Assembly: GCA_963976625.1 (NCBI GenBank)
Contig: CAXBLA010000015.1
Coordinates: 1 to 64,000 of the forward strand
Direction: 5' to 3'
Origin: UBA1924 sp963976625
Lineage (GTDB): Bacteria; Planctomycetota; Phycisphaerae; Phycisphaerales; UBA1924
DNA: 64,000 bases
Under the pieces are notes generated by a model. That model ran no database searches and was not told the DNA's origin. It was given only the letters and a program-made list of their open reading frames with translations. Shown in pieces: positions 8,718-17,294 of this stretch. Each line of letters starts with the position of its first letter. Positions within the stretch are counted from its first letter, which is position 1. Position numbers and translations under genes: made by a program.

Positions 8718-9296
8718 TCAGCGCTTGGGGATCGCGGACTGATCGAGCACCGCGATTTGCGGATAGTTGCGGTAGTACCCGTTGTAGTCCAAGCCGTACC
8801 CAACCACGAACTCATCGGGGATCTCGAACCCGACATAGTCCACATGCACATCGACCGTCCGGTCTGTCTGCTTATCGAGCATCACGCCCAGCCGCAGCGA
8901 TGCCGGGTTCTGCTCTTGGATCATCTTTTTGACCAGCGCCAGGGTTTGCCCGGAATCCAAGATATCGTCGAGCACAATAATGTGTTTGCCCTCGAGATTC
9001 GTCGGCAGCTCGGTCGCAAAGTGCGCCCCCTTGGAACGCACAGACTCACCCGGATAGCTCGAAACCGCGACAAGCCCCAGCGAGAGCTTCATGGGCAGCT
9101 CACGGATCACATCGGCCACGAAGATCATCGCCCCGGTCATAATCGGAATGATAATGACCTGATCCTCGTCGAACTCCGTGAGCCCGTCTTCGGCCAGGTC
9201 TTCCTTGAGGTCCGCAACCATCTCAAGCGCAAGGGCCTGCACACGATCGGCGATCTGTTCACGGGTATAAAGGACGCGTTCGATTTCTGCAAACAT
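8718..9296 (-). CDS. hpt: hypoxanthine phosphoribosyltransferase
   Basis: This 192-residue protein is close to the usual family length of about 180. The PRPP-binding loop is IIVLDDILDSGQTL (about residues 104-117), and the N-terminal PIMTGAMIFVADVIRELP and central SSYPGES elements are typical of Hpt. The enzyme salvages hypoxanthine and guanine to IMP and GMP with PRPP. It follows ppa by 14 nt in the same direction. The pairing is functionally sensible because phosphoribosyl transfer releases pyrophosphate, which Ppa removes. No clear ribosome-binding site precedes the ATG. Confidence 0.95.
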   Translation of the reverse strand: MFAEIERVLYTREQIADRVQALALEMVADLKEDLAEDGLTEFDEDQVIIIPIMTGAMIFVADVIRELPMKLSLGLVAVSSYPGESVRSKGAHFATELPTNLEGKHIIVLDDILDSGQTLALVKKMIQEQNPASLRLGVMLDKQTDRTVDVHVDYVGFEIPDEFVVGYGLDYNGYYRNYPQIAVLDQSAIPKR

Positions 9297-9310
9297 GCCC
9301 AGATACTAGG

Positions 9311-9862
9311 CTACAACTCGCCGCACTGGCGGGCCTCTGAGTAGCGGACCAGCGAAGCATCGATGATCTCATGAGCCAGCTCCGCCGGCTGGATTTCATC
9401 GACCTCGACTTGCTTCCCCTCGAGCTGCTTGTAGTCCTCAAAGAACCGCTTGAGCATCTTGAAGGTATGCTTCGGGAAGTTCTTGATCGTCTGGTACTCC
9501 TCGAACTCCGAGTCGTTGATGAGCACCGAGATGATCTTGTGATCGGGCTGGCCGTCGTCGATCATGGTCATCACGCCGATCGCCCGGGCCTCGCAGATGC
9601 ACATCGTGGGCACCTTCTCGGCGCAGAACACGAGCACATCCAACGGGTCGTCGTCCTCGGCCAGCGTCTGGGGGATGAACCCGTAGTTGGCCGGGTAGTA
9701 GACCGCGCTGCTGAGCACGCGATCGAGCCGGAGCATGCCCGTCTGCTTGTCGAGCTCGTACTTATTGCTCGATCCCTTGGGGATCTCAATAATCGAGCGG
9801 AAATGGGACGGGAGTTCGAGTTCTTTGAGTCCGGGTCGGACATCGTGCCAGGGGTGTATCAT
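9311..9862 (-). CDS. ppa: family I inorganic pyrophosphatase
   Basis: The 183-residue product starts MIHPWHDVRPG. ATG 9862 is preferred to an in-frame TTG at 9868. The signature DDDPLDVLVFC carries the metal-binding aspartates, and IEIPKGSSNKYELDK and YPANYGFIPQTL are conserved substrate-site segments. It hydrolyses pyrophosphate to phosphate in the cytoplasm. It sits upstream of hpt, probably co-transcribed. The window also encodes a membrane pyrophosphatase (hppA), so the cell has both a soluble and an energy-conserving route for pyrophosphate. Confidence 0.95.
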   Translation of the reverse strand: MIHPWHDVRPGLKELELPSHFRSIIEIPKGSSNKYELDKQTGMLRLDRVLSSAVYYPANYGFIPQTLAEDDDPLDVLVFCAEKVPTMCICEARAIGVMTMIDDGQPDHKIISVLINDSEFEEYQTIKNFPKHTFKMLKRFFEDYKQLEGKQVEVDEIQPAELAHEIIDASLVRYSEARQCGEL

Positions 9863-9966
9863 GCCCAAGTATTGCCCGCCCGCCCGGGCAATCCACTCTC
9901 TTCTCCACCTTCATGAATGATTGTTGAAGGGGCCACAAAGAATCGCCGATCGCATACCCTATAACC

Positions 9967-11379
9967 ATGCTCACACTCGACTACGCCAACTGTCTCTCCT
10001 CCCGCGTCGGCCCCCACGGGCTCGACCCGGCCCGTGTCCACCGCGCCGGGCGACAAGCCCAGGGCATCGCCGCGCTCACCAAGCAGCTCAACCAATCCCG
10101 AGGCACCGGGTGGGAACGCTGGCGCGAGCTCTGGACCCAGCCGATGCGCTCAGATCACCTAACGAGCATCAACACCATCGCCGACAAGTGCCGAGCCAAG
10201 TTCGACAATCTCGTCGTCCTGGGCATCGGCGGCTCCGCATTGGGCAACATCGCCCTGCAGAGTGCCCTCAACGAGCCGACCTACAACCTCTTGCCCAAGG
10301 GCGATCGCCCCGGCCCGCGCATGTTCGTCGTCGACAATGTCGATCCGGCCAACCTCGCATCCGTCCTGCGGGTCTGCGATCCCAAAACCACCTTGTTTAA
10401 TGTCGTCTCCAAGTCCGGCGAGACCGCCGAGACCGCGTCGCAGTTCATGATCGTCCGCAAGCTGCTCGAAGAAGTGGTGGGCGAGAACTGGGCGGACCAC
10501 ATCGTCGCCATCACCGACCCCGAGAAGGGCACAATGCGCACGATCTGCGATCAGGCCGGCATCACCACCCTGCCCGTGCCCGATGGCGTGGGCGGGCGGT
10601 TCTCATCGCTCTCCCCGGTCGGGCTGTTCTCCGCCGCCATGTGCGGCATCGACATCGAAGCACTGCTCGAGGGTGCCAGCGCCATGGACACCCGCTGCTC
10701 CAACGAGGACCTGACCCAGAACCCGGCCGCCATGCTCGCCCTGCTGCTCGTCGAGCTGGGCACCCGCAAGGGCAAAACCAACCATGTGCTCATGCCCTAC
10801 GCCAACAGCCTCAAACTTCTGGGCGACTGGTACGCCCAGCTCTGGGCCGAGTCGCTGGGCAAGAAGTTCGACACTACCGGCGAGACCGTCTTCACCGGGT
10901 TCACCCCCATCTCCGCCCTGGGCGCGACCGACCAGCACTCGCAGATCCAACTCTACCGCGAGGGTCCCAATGACAAGGTCATCGGGTTCGTCGAGGTCGA
11001 AGACTTCGGAAACGACCAAGCCATGACCATCCCCACCGGCATGGGCGTCGAAGCCATCGAATACCTCGAAGGCAAGCGGATGGTCGATCTGCTCAACGCC
11101 GAGAAGCGTGCCACCGAATACGCCCTGATCGATTCGCAGCGTCCAAACTACACGATCAAGTTCCCCAAGGTCGACGCCCACCATGTCGGCGAGTTCATCG
11201 CCCTCTGGCAGATCGCCACCGCCTACGCCGGACTCATGCTCAACATCGACGCCTACGACCAGCCCGCTGTCGAGACCGGCAAGAAGGCGACCTTTGGTCT
11301 GATGGGCCGCGATGGATACGAGGACTGGCTCACGAAGGTCAACCAGACCCTCGCGCCGACCGAGCATGTCATCGGGTAA
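9967..11379 (+). CDS. pgi: glucose-6-phosphate isomerase
   Basis: The product has 470 residues with two SIS domains. VVLGIGGSALGN and FNVVSKSGETAET mark the sugar-phosphate site. GGRFSSLSPVGLFS matches the phosphoglucose isomerase signature, and a C-terminal QPAVETGKK carries the late catalytic lysine region. It interconverts glucose-6-phosphate and fructose-6-phosphate. The length matches the shorter bacterial forms. It is divergent from ppa. A CCTATAACC segment abuts the ATG and no ribosome-binding site is visible. The following gene starts 26 nt downstream. Confidence 0.96.
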   Translation: MLTLDYANCLSSRVGPHGLDPARVHRAGRQAQGIAALTKQLNQSRGTGWERWRELWTQPMRSDHLTSINTIADKCRAKFDNLVVLGIGGSALGNIALQSALNEPTYNLLPKGDRPGPRMFVVDNVDPANLASVLRVCDPKTTLFNVVSKSGETAETASQFMIVRKLLEEVVGENWADHIVAITDPEKGTMRTICDQAGITTLPVPDGVGGRFSSLSPVGLFSAAMCGIDIEALLEGASAMDTRCSNEDLTQNPAAMLALLLVELGTRKGKTNHVLMPYANSLKLLGDWYAQLWAESLGKKFDTTGETVFTGFTPISALGATDQHSQIQLYREGPNDKVIGFVEVEDFGNDQAMTIPTGMGVEAIEYLEGKRMVDLLNAEKRATEYALIDSQRPNYTIKFPKVDAHHVGEFIALWQIATAYAGLMLNIDAYDQPAVETGKKATFGLMGRDGYEDWLTKVNQTLAPTEHVIG

Positions 11380-11393
11380 ACGATGACGCAGGC

Positions 11394-11399
11394 TAATAT
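11394..11399 (+). promoter_or_regulatory. -10-like hexamer (TAATAT) 6 nt before the next start codon
   Basis: TAATAT is followed by exactly 6 nt and then ATG 11406. This is the same geometry as at 7482, 30248 and 45327, consistent with a leaderless transcript. No -35 is clear. Confidence 0.35.
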
Positions 11400-11405
11400 A
11401 GCTCT

Positions 11406-11948
11406 ATGAAATCCAAACTCTTACCAATCGTCGCGGGTCTCGTCGTCGTCACGCTCTTGGGTGGGCTCGCAATGGGCATCCGCACACGCATCGAGCTCAG
11501 CCCGTCGGCTGGAATCACCCGGACGACCAAATCCATCTACCGCGTGATCCCGATCAATCAGGAATCTACTTTTTTGTGGTTCGCGAATATTCCAATCGAC
11601 GCGCCCATTGACGGCGAAAAGAGGATGGGCCCATCAGACTGGAAGCTCATGCACGAGTTCAACCACTCGGCCGCGGGGACCACAATCGAGCACACCCAAT
11701 GGGGTGTGGTCGGCGACACGATCGAACCCTGGGGCCAGCTCGAACTTGAGCCCGCGACGAGAAGCCGGCTCAATGGTCGCACCAACGCACTGATCACCAG
11801 CGGCGAATCCCCCAGGACCCTTCAAGCAATGACATTGGAGATCAACAAGCAACTCCTCGCGCATCTCCAGCTCGCGGACCCGGGCCCCACCCCAGCCGAC
11901 ATCGACGCGATCTTCGATCAGGTGACCAGCGAAATTGCTCTGCCATAA
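11406..11948 (+). CDS. hypothetical protein with N-terminal signal anchor
   Basis: This 180-residue protein opens MKSKLLPIVAGLVVVTLLGG, one hydrophobic helix, followed by an exported or periplasmic domain without cysteines. I see no family motif. It follows pgi by 26 nt and ends 12 nt from the end of the convergent flgH. It may be read through from pgi or from its own promoter. Function unknown. Confidence 0.65.
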   Translation: MKSKLLPIVAGLVVVTLLGGLAMGIRTRIELSPSAGITRTTKSIYRVIPINQESTFLWFANIPIDAPIDGEKRMGPSDWKLMHEFNHSAAGTTIEHTQWGVVGDTIEPWGQLELEPATRSRLNGRTNALITSGESPRTLQAMTLEINKQLLAHLQLADPGPTPADIDAIFDQVTSEIALP

Positions 11949-11960
11949 CCTACAGCTGAT

Positions 11961-12674
11961 TTAGAACGCAAAGACCGTATCGAGCACGCGGGTAATCAGC
12001 CCCTTCTCGGCGGCCTTCTTCAGATCGCCCTCGTTCTCAAGCACAATATTCAGATCCGCGAGCTGGCTCGACAGGATCGTGTTCTGGGCGGTGATGTCCT
12101 CGTCACGGGCGAAGCCCGAGAGCACCAAGACCGAGATCTCATTGTCCTTGGCGATGCGTTTGGTCGCTTCGAGCACCAGTGTGCCGTTGGGCTTGACCTC
12201 GAGGACCTTGGCGGCGATCCTGGCCGAGAACCGGTCCTTGCGCTCATAATCACCCTCGCCGGTGAACTCTCGGCTGGCGTTAAAGTCCACCAGATCCGTA
12301 TCCGTAATCCCGCCCTCTTCGAGACGCAGTTCCAAGAGCTGGGCGACGCTGATCAACGCGTTGATGTTCGCGTTGGCGCTCGTGTCTTTCTCGGTCTCGA
12401 GCTTCTGCGAGCTCACCTGCGAGCTGTTCTCGTCGATGATGATCGTGATGATGTCGTGCTTCTGGATCACACGGGCCTCGGGCCCCTCGATGAAGTACAA
12501 CGACGCCTCTTCGATCAAGATCGCGGGCTGCGAAAGATCGGGCGTGGCTTCTTGCTCGGCCTGCGACAGATACAGGCTCTGGGCGTTGGCCGCGGTGCTC
12601 AAGCCCGCGATCGCTGCGCACAGCATCAGCATGGAGCTTCGGATTGGCTTTGTAGAGACTTTGTTTCGCATCAT
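11961..12674 (-). CDS. flgH: flagellar L-ring protein FlgH without a lipobox
   Basis: The product has 237 residues. The start MMRNKVSTKP at 12674 overlaps the stop of flgA (ATGATG), so the long upstream frame extension is not used. HDIITIIIDENSSQVSSQKLETEKDT in two parts and the beta-rich C-terminal half (SARIAAKVLEV; GTLVLEATK) match FlgH, the subunit of the outer-membrane L-ring. Most FlgH proteins are lipoproteins; here the signal peptide ends ANAQ, typical of signal peptidase I, with no LxxC cysteine. This is the last gene of the leftward arm flgF-flgG-flgA-flgH. Confidence 0.9.
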   Translation of the reverse strand: MMRNKVSTKPIRSSMLMLCAAIAGLSTAANAQSLYLSQAEQEATPDLSQPAILIEEASLYFIEGPEARVIQKHDIITIIIDENSSQVSSQKLETEKDTSANANINALISVAQLLELRLEEGGITDTDLVDFNASREFTGEGDYERKDRFSARIAAKVLEVKPNGTLVLEATKRIAKDNEISVLVLSGFARDEDITAQNTILSSQLADLNIVLENEGDLKKAAEKGLITRVLDTVFAF

Positions 12675-13738
12675 GTACCCTCGTTCTCTTTCTTGGCACC
12701 CGGTGTATCCTGAACGATCACCACGCGCCCTTTGCCCGCGATCCGCGCGGCAAACTTTGATTTTCGATCCTTCGACTCCAGCTCGATCACATCGCCGAGC
12801 TCCCCGGTGCCCATCGCACGCACGATCTTGGTGACCACAAAGCCCCCCACCACGCTGCGGGCCGAAACGAGCTGCCCACGCTTGACCAGGATCGGCTGGG
12901 TGAGCATCGAGCTCATCACCATCGTGCCCGGCTTGATGGTCGTCTTGCATTCGAGCCCGATCGAATCGTCCGGGTCCGCGATGGCGAGGGTCGGGTACAT
13001 CCACCGTGTCTCGACGGTGCTGTGTTCTTGGCTGAGCAAACTACGCCGATCCTGCTGGGCGGTCGTCACGCGCACACGCCGCTGGACCTGCACATCGATC
13101 TGCATGGTCGAATCTTCGATGATCCGATCCTGCTCGTACATCGTCACCCGCAGGCGGATCTCTTTGGCCCGCCCGATCTCGCGAATCTCGATCACCCGAT
13201 CGCTCGTCGCCTTGGCGAGCAGCTCCGTATCGCGCTCATCGAACTTGATGCGTGTGGTCTCCGGCTTGGTGCCCAGACGCCCATAGATCCACGCTTCGAG
13301 GTGCTCACGGAGCACCGGGCCGGAATCGATGACGCTTGTGTTCTTGATGAGCTTGGGTGCCGTCGAAGCTTGGCTCGCATCGCGCCGACGCGTGATCGAG
13401 ACATCGCTCCCAGCGAGCACCACCGACCCCTCGTTGATCCCGCGAGCCTCGGCGATCTTCGCCCGGATGTCGGCCAGCTCGATCGAGCTCCACCGCCCCT
13501 GCTCGATCTCGACCTTGGTCTCGATGGCGATCGCCGCGATGACATCGTGCTGCGGGCCCTCGATCTTGGCGATGTGCCCGAGCGTCAGCCCATCGACATC
13601 GCTGGCGAGCCGGACCGTCGATCGCAGCGTCACCTTGGTGATTGTGCTCGATGATCCAACCGCGACCTCGTCGGCCATCGTCGGCGAAACAACGCCGAGC
13701 AACAGAGCAATCAGGATGAGCAGGCGGAAGAGGTTCAT
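12671..13738 (-). CDS. flgA: flagella basal body P-ring formation chaperone FlgA
   Basis: The 355-residue product has a signal peptide (MNLFRLLILIALLLGVV) and a C-terminal SAF-type region (IGLECKTTIKPGTMV; VKRGQLVSARSVVGGFVV). This is the hallmark of FlgA, the periplasmic chaperone for FlgI assembly. It is longer than the usual 220-240 residues because of an extended N-terminal part. It lies between flgG and flgH with a 4-nt overlap to flgH, as expected for a ring-building operon. Confidence 0.88.
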   Translation of the reverse strand: MNLFRLLILIALLLGVVSPTMADEVAVGSSSTITKVTLRSTVRLASDVDGLTLGHIAKIEGPQHDVIAAIAIETKVEIEQGRWSSIELADIRAKIAEARGINEGSVVLAGSDVSITRRRDASQASTAPKLIKNTSVIDSGPVLREHLEAWIYGRLGTKPETTRIKFDERDTELLAKATSDRVIEIREIGRAKEIRLRVTMYEQDRIIEDSTMQIDVQVQRRVRVTTAQQDRRSLLSQEHSTVETRWMYPTLAIADPDDSIGLECKTTIKPGTMVMSSMLTQPILVKRGQLVSARSVVGGFVVTKIVRAMGTGELGDVIELESKDRKSKFAARIAGKGRVVIVQDTPGAKKENEGT

Positions 13739-13770
13739 GAGTAGCCTTCTATGGATCGAGTTAAACTGGT

Positions 13771-14574
13771 TTATCGACGGAGCTGAGCGACCGATTGCAA
13801 TGTCTCGTCCGCGGCTCTAATCGCCTGCGAGTTCATCTCAAACGCCCGCTGCGTGCGGATCAGCTCAATAAGCTCACGCGATGGATCGACATTCGACCCC
13901 TCGAGCGAGTTCGAACGGATCGTCCCGAAGTTCTCGGTGCCCGGGTCGCCCTCGATTGGTGCGCCCGAGGCCGCGCTCTCGACCCACAGATTCGTCCCGA
14001 CCTGCGTGAGCCCCGCCTCGTTGACAAATCGGGTGAGCTTGATGTCGCCGATCGCCGTCGGCGTTGGATTGCCCGAGGTCGCCACACGGACTTCTCCAGA
14101 GGGATCAATCTGCACAGCGGTCGCGTCATCAGGAATCGTGATCTCCGGCTCCAAGATGCGACCATCGGAGTTGGCCAGCACCAGGGTCCCGTTGGCATTG
14201 GGCACGAAGTTGCCAGCCCGTGTGTAGGCTTCGCCCCCACCGAGCGCATCTTCAACGCGGACCTTGAAGAATCCCTTGCCCTCGATCATCATGTCAGTCG
14301 TGCCACCGGGCACCGGCGCCCCTTGGTCGAAGTTCTGCTGGGTGCCGCTGGCGCGAACGCCGAGCCCGACATAGAGCCCGGTCGGGCGTTGGTCGCCGTT
14401 GTTGTTCTCGACACCGGGCTGTGCCCGCTCGATGTACATCAGATCCTCGAAGTTCACCCGCGAGGACTTGAACCCCTCGGTATTGACATTGGCGAGGTTG
14501 TTGGCGATGACATCGAGCCGAACATCAAGTGATCGGAGCCCAGAAGCCGCGGATTGCATTGCGATGGTTGCCAT
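13771..14574 (-). CDS. flgG: flagellar basal-body distal rod protein FlgG
   Basis: The product has 267 residues, matching the family (about 260). The N-terminal rod signature LDVIANNLANVNTEGFKSSR and the C-terminal SNVDPSRELIELIRTQRAFE with NSQAIRAADETLQ are the paired helices that pack into the axial D0 domain. It forms the distal rod. It is followed after 32 nt by flgA and preceded by flgF, in one leftward operon. Confidence 0.96.
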   Translation of the reverse strand: MATIAMQSAASGLRSLDVRLDVIANNLANVNTEGFKSSRVNFEDLMYIERAQPGVENNNGDQRPTGLYVGLGVRASGTQQNFDQGAPVPGGTTDMMIEGKGFFKVRVEDALGGGEAYTRAGNFVPNANGTLVLANSDGRILEPEITIPDDATAVQIDPSGEVRVATSGNPTPTAIGDIKLTRFVNEAGLTQVGTNLWVESAASGAPIEGDPGTENFGTIRSNSLEGSNVDPSRELIELIRTQRAFEMNSQAIRAADETLQSVAQLRR

Positions 14575-14600
14575 GGTCTATTTCCTTACTTTCGCAGCGA

Positions 14601-15368
14601 TTAAGCGATTCTTCCGAATGTGTTGATGGCCCGTTCCATCAGGCGGTTCTGCATATCGATCATCCCGATATTGCCCTGGGCCGACTTGGACGCGCTCTGG
14701 ATCTGCATCAACGCGTCGATCTCTGAGACACCCGAGCCCTCGAGCATCCCCTGCAAGATCGAGCCCTGCCCCTCGATCAGCGAGAGCGCCGAACCGGTCT
14801 GGGAGCCAAAGAGCCCCGAGCCGAGCTTGGTGAGGATCGAGCGATCGGGGACATCGCTGATCTTGATCTGATCGACCGCCAGCCCACTCTGCGAGATCAC
14901 GCCGTCCTTTGATACAGCGATCTCGCCCTGGGTCATATCAATCGTGATGGGCTTGTCCTTGACCGAAAGCACCGGGGCCCCGTTGGTCGACATGACCAGC
15001 TGCCCGTCGCGGTTGACCGTGAATCGTCCGTCGCGGGTGAGCGACGGGTTCGCGGCATCACCAATGACAAAGAAGCCGTCACCCTGGATGGCCATATCAA
15101 AATCGCTGTCGGATGTTTCGAGCGAACCTTGCGCGAAGTTGATGCGTGTCTGCGCAGCAAATACGCCCCCGCCGAGCTTTTCGAGCAGCTCGTTGGACGA
15201 GAACTGAGGCAAGCCATCTTCCTGACGAACCGCCAGGCGCTGCATCGTGCCGGTCAAAATGGGCTTGAACCCCGCGGTATTGACATTGGCGAGGTTGTTG
15301 GTGAGCGCATCCTGCTGGTGAATGCTGGCCAATGCACCCGAGGCGGATATCTGTAAGCCGTAGTTCAT
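14601..15368 (-). CDS. flgF: flagellar hook-basal body protein FlgF (proximal rod)
   Basis: The 255-residue product starts MNYGLQISASGALASIHQQ. ATG 15368 is chosen because the rod-protein N-terminus aligns there; longer in-frame starts add residues without similarity. LTNNLANVNTAGFK is the rod signature, DFDMAIQGDGFFVI is the central FlgF/FlgG motif, and the C-terminal helix is MQNRLMERAINTFGRI. It is the first gene of the leftward arm and divergent from flgI. It could also be called FlgG-like; the order before flgG favours FlgF. Confidence 0.88.
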   Translation of the reverse strand: MNYGLQISASGALASIHQQDALTNNLANVNTAGFKPILTGTMQRLAVRQEDGLPQFSSNELLEKLGGGVFAAQTRINFAQGSLETSDSDFDMAIQGDGFFVIGDAANPSLTRDGRFTVNRDGQLVMSTNGAPVLSVKDKPITIDMTQGEIAVSKDGVISQSGLAVDQIKISDVPDRSILTKLGSGLFGSQTGSALSLIEGQGSILQGMLEGSGVSEIDALMQIQSASKSAQGNIGMIDMQNRLMERAINTFGRIA

Positions 15369-15474
15369 GTGGGATCCAATCTGCATATCCCCGATCCGAC
15401 GCACACCAAGGCGCGAGGGATGGAGCGAGTAGACCCTGTTCATCCGTGAACAGCAGCCACCCACTGGCATATAC

Positions 15475-15489
15475 ACAAATGGCGTGCCA
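15475..15489 (-). promoter_or_regulatory. sigma-54-like promoter candidate for the flgF-flgG-flgA-flgH arm
   Basis: On the minus strand TGGCACG-CCAT-TTGT matches TGGCACG-N4-TTGC except for the last base, where the usually invariant GC of the -12 element is GT. It lies about 107 nt upstream of flgF. The mismatch at an important position keeps confidence low. Confidence 0.35.
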
Positions 15490-15573
15490 ATGTGCCAGGG
15501 CTGTCACCGCCCGAGTGCGTCTATAGAAGGATGCACGCCAACCAAACTGCTCAATCAGTCCCGATCCCACACT

Positions 15574-15588
15574 TGGCACGCCCTTCGC
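15574..15588 (+). promoter_or_regulatory. sigma-54 type promoter before flgI
   Basis: TGGCACG-CCCT-TCGC fits the -24/-12 consensus TGGCACG-N4-TTGC with one mismatch, and the GG and GC doublets are exactly 10 nt apart. Transcription would start near 15600, and the flgI ATG follows at 15616 behind AAGGA. RpoN control of rod, ring and hook genes is established in many bacteria; here it is inferred from the sequence match. Confidence 0.6.
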
Positions 15589-15615
15589 GTATTGCCTGCT
15601 GGAAGGAATCTACAC

Positions 15616-16698
15616 ATGAGACGATGGATCGTCGTACAACTCTCGCTGCTCGCCCTGTTCGCATGGCCCGCGCACGCCCAGAAAACCCTGCACGAGGTCT
15701 CGCGCATCAAAGGGCAGGGCGCGTCCGTGGTCCAGGGGCTCGGGCTTGTCGTCGGGCTCAACGGCACCGGCGACAGCGGGTCCGAGCTCGTCATGGCCCG
15801 ACCGCTCGCTGAGGCCCTCAAAAAGCTCGGCAATCCGGTCAGTATCGACGATCTCTCCGCGTCCAAGTCCGTCGCGCTGGTGATGGTCACCTGCCAGATC
15901 CCCCGCGAGGGCGCCAAGACCGATGACCAGTTCGATGTCACCATCTCGGTGCTCAACTCGGCCAAGTCGCTCGAGGGCGGCAACCTGATGATCTCGCCGC
16001 TGATCGCCAAGCCCGGCTCCCCGGTCTACGCCTTCGCCCAGGGGCTCCTCTCGATCCCCGACGAAGAGAACCCGACCGTGGCAAGAATCGCCCAAGGTGC
16101 GCAGTTGGTGCGCGACATCAACACCACCCCGAGCATCGCGGGATCGTTCGACCTGATCATCGACACGAACTTCGCCGGTTTCGCGGCCACTTCCACCATC
16201 TCTTCAGAGATCAACCAGCAATACCTGCTCACCGCCAATCGCCTGAATCAATCCGTCGCCAAGCCCGTTGACGCGCGCACCATCCGGATCACGGTCCCAA
16301 TCACCGAACGCGACCAGCCGGCGTCGTTTTATGGCGACATCATGCAGACGGACATCTCGTCGGCCCTGCGCAAGTTGCCCGCCAAGGTCACCTGCGACAC
16401 ACGATCGGGCATCATCGTCTTCACGGGCGATGTGCAGGTCTCGCCGGCCGTCATCACCCACAAGGACCTGAGCATCACGACGACGCTCGCCCTGCCCGGA
16501 CAGTTCGACGAGACCACCAGCGAGTTCGCCGCCATCCAGACCCAGGGCGAGACCAACCCCAACACCTCACGACTCGAAGACCTCATCGCGGCCTTCGACC
16601 AGCTCGACATCACGCCCATCGAACAGATCAACATCCTGCGCATGCTCCACAAGACGGGCAAGCTGCACGCTCGCCTGGTCGTTGACGGGCAGGAATAA
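15616..16698 (+). CDS. flgI: flagellar P-ring protein FlgI
   Basis: The 360-residue product starts MRRWIVVQLSLLALFAWPAHA, a signal peptide ending AHAQ, with GGAAGGAA upstream. Conserved FlgI segments follow: IKGQGASVVQGLGLVVGLNGTGD in two parts, MTCQIP-like VTCQIPREGAK, and the C-terminal LEDLIAAFDQLDI with LHKTGKLHARLVV. It assembles the periplasmic P-ring around the rod with help from FlgA. It heads the rightward arm that continues with flgJ, flgN, flgK and flgL. Confidence 0.96.
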   Translation: MRRWIVVQLSLLALFAWPAHAQKTLHEVSRIKGQGASVVQGLGLVVGLNGTGDSGSELVMARPLAEALKKLGNPVSIDDLSASKSVALVMVTCQIPREGAKTDDQFDVTISVLNSAKSLEGGNLMISPLIAKPGSPVYAFAQGLLSIPDEENPTVARIAQGAQLVRDINTTPSIAGSFDLIIDTNFAGFAATSTISSEINQQYLLTANRLNQSVAKPVDARTIRITVPITERDQPASFYGDIMQTDISSALRKLPAKVTCDTRSGIIVFTGDVQVSPAVITHKDLSITTTLALPGQFDETTSEFAAIQTQGETNPNTSRLEDLIAAFDQLDITPIEQINILRMLHKTGKLHARLVVDGQE

Positions 16699-16750
16699 GA
16701 CAACACACGCCGTTTCAATCAAGAAACAGCTTCCAACAAGGATCACCACC

Positions 16751-17251
16751 ATGAGCTCCATCTCCTCCTCCACCACACCGCTCCAGCAGCTCCAACGCCA
16801 GAGTGCTCAGTTCAACAAACCGATCAACGAGGCGCACGAAAAGTCCAAGAACCTCGCGAGTAAAATGGGCGCGGGGCTGACCCAGAAGCGGATCGAGCTC
16901 AACCCAGACATCAACACAAAGAATCACCCCGAGCCACCCGTCGTTGATGTCCCGGGCCAGGACCCACGCTTGGCTAAAGCCGCCGAGGCTGCCGAGGGGC
17001 TCGTCGCGACGACCTTCATCGAGCCAATCCTCAAGCAGGTGCGCGAGTCCAACGATGCCCCCCCGCCGTTCGGGCCCAGCAACGCCGAGAAGCAGTTCTC
17101 CGCGCTCCTCGATACCAAGCTCAGCGACGAGATCGTCCACGCGGCCAACTTCCCGCTCGTCGAGCGGATCACCCAGCAGCTGCTCAAGAACATGCCCGCC
17201 CTCGAAGCCGCGGATCAGACCCCCAAGCAGTCCATCGACACCCGCGCCTAA
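16751..17251 (+). CDS. flgJ: FlgJ-type rod-binding protein (rod-capping domain only)
   Basis: The product has 166 residues. ATG 16751 has AAGGA 9 nt upstream. After a disordered N-terminal 70 residues, the segment LVATTFIEPILKQVRESND and the following AEKQFSALLDTKLSDEIVHA match the rod-binding (PF10135) domain of FlgJ. The peptidoglycan-hydrolase half of proteobacterial FlgJ is absent, as in many phyla. It caps the growing rod. It lies between flgI and flgN, 53 nt and 43 nt away. Confidence 0.82.
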   Translation: MSSISSSTTPLQQLQRQSAQFNKPINEAHEKSKNLASKMGAGLTQKRIELNPDINTKNHPEPPVVDVPGQDPRLAKAAEAAEGLVATTFIEPILKQVRESNDAPPPFGPSNAEKQFSALLDTKLSDEIVHAANFPLVERITQQLLKNMPALEAADQTPKQSIDTRA

Positions 17252-17294
17252 GCAAGCACCCTAGCACACCGTTCTTCTCTCTGGATCGCCACGC

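Noticed and set aside
15481..15497. Second sigma-54-like site reading TGGCACATTGGCACGCC on the minus strand
   Set aside because: The GG and GC doublets are 11 nt apart rather than 10, which sigma-54 does not tolerate.
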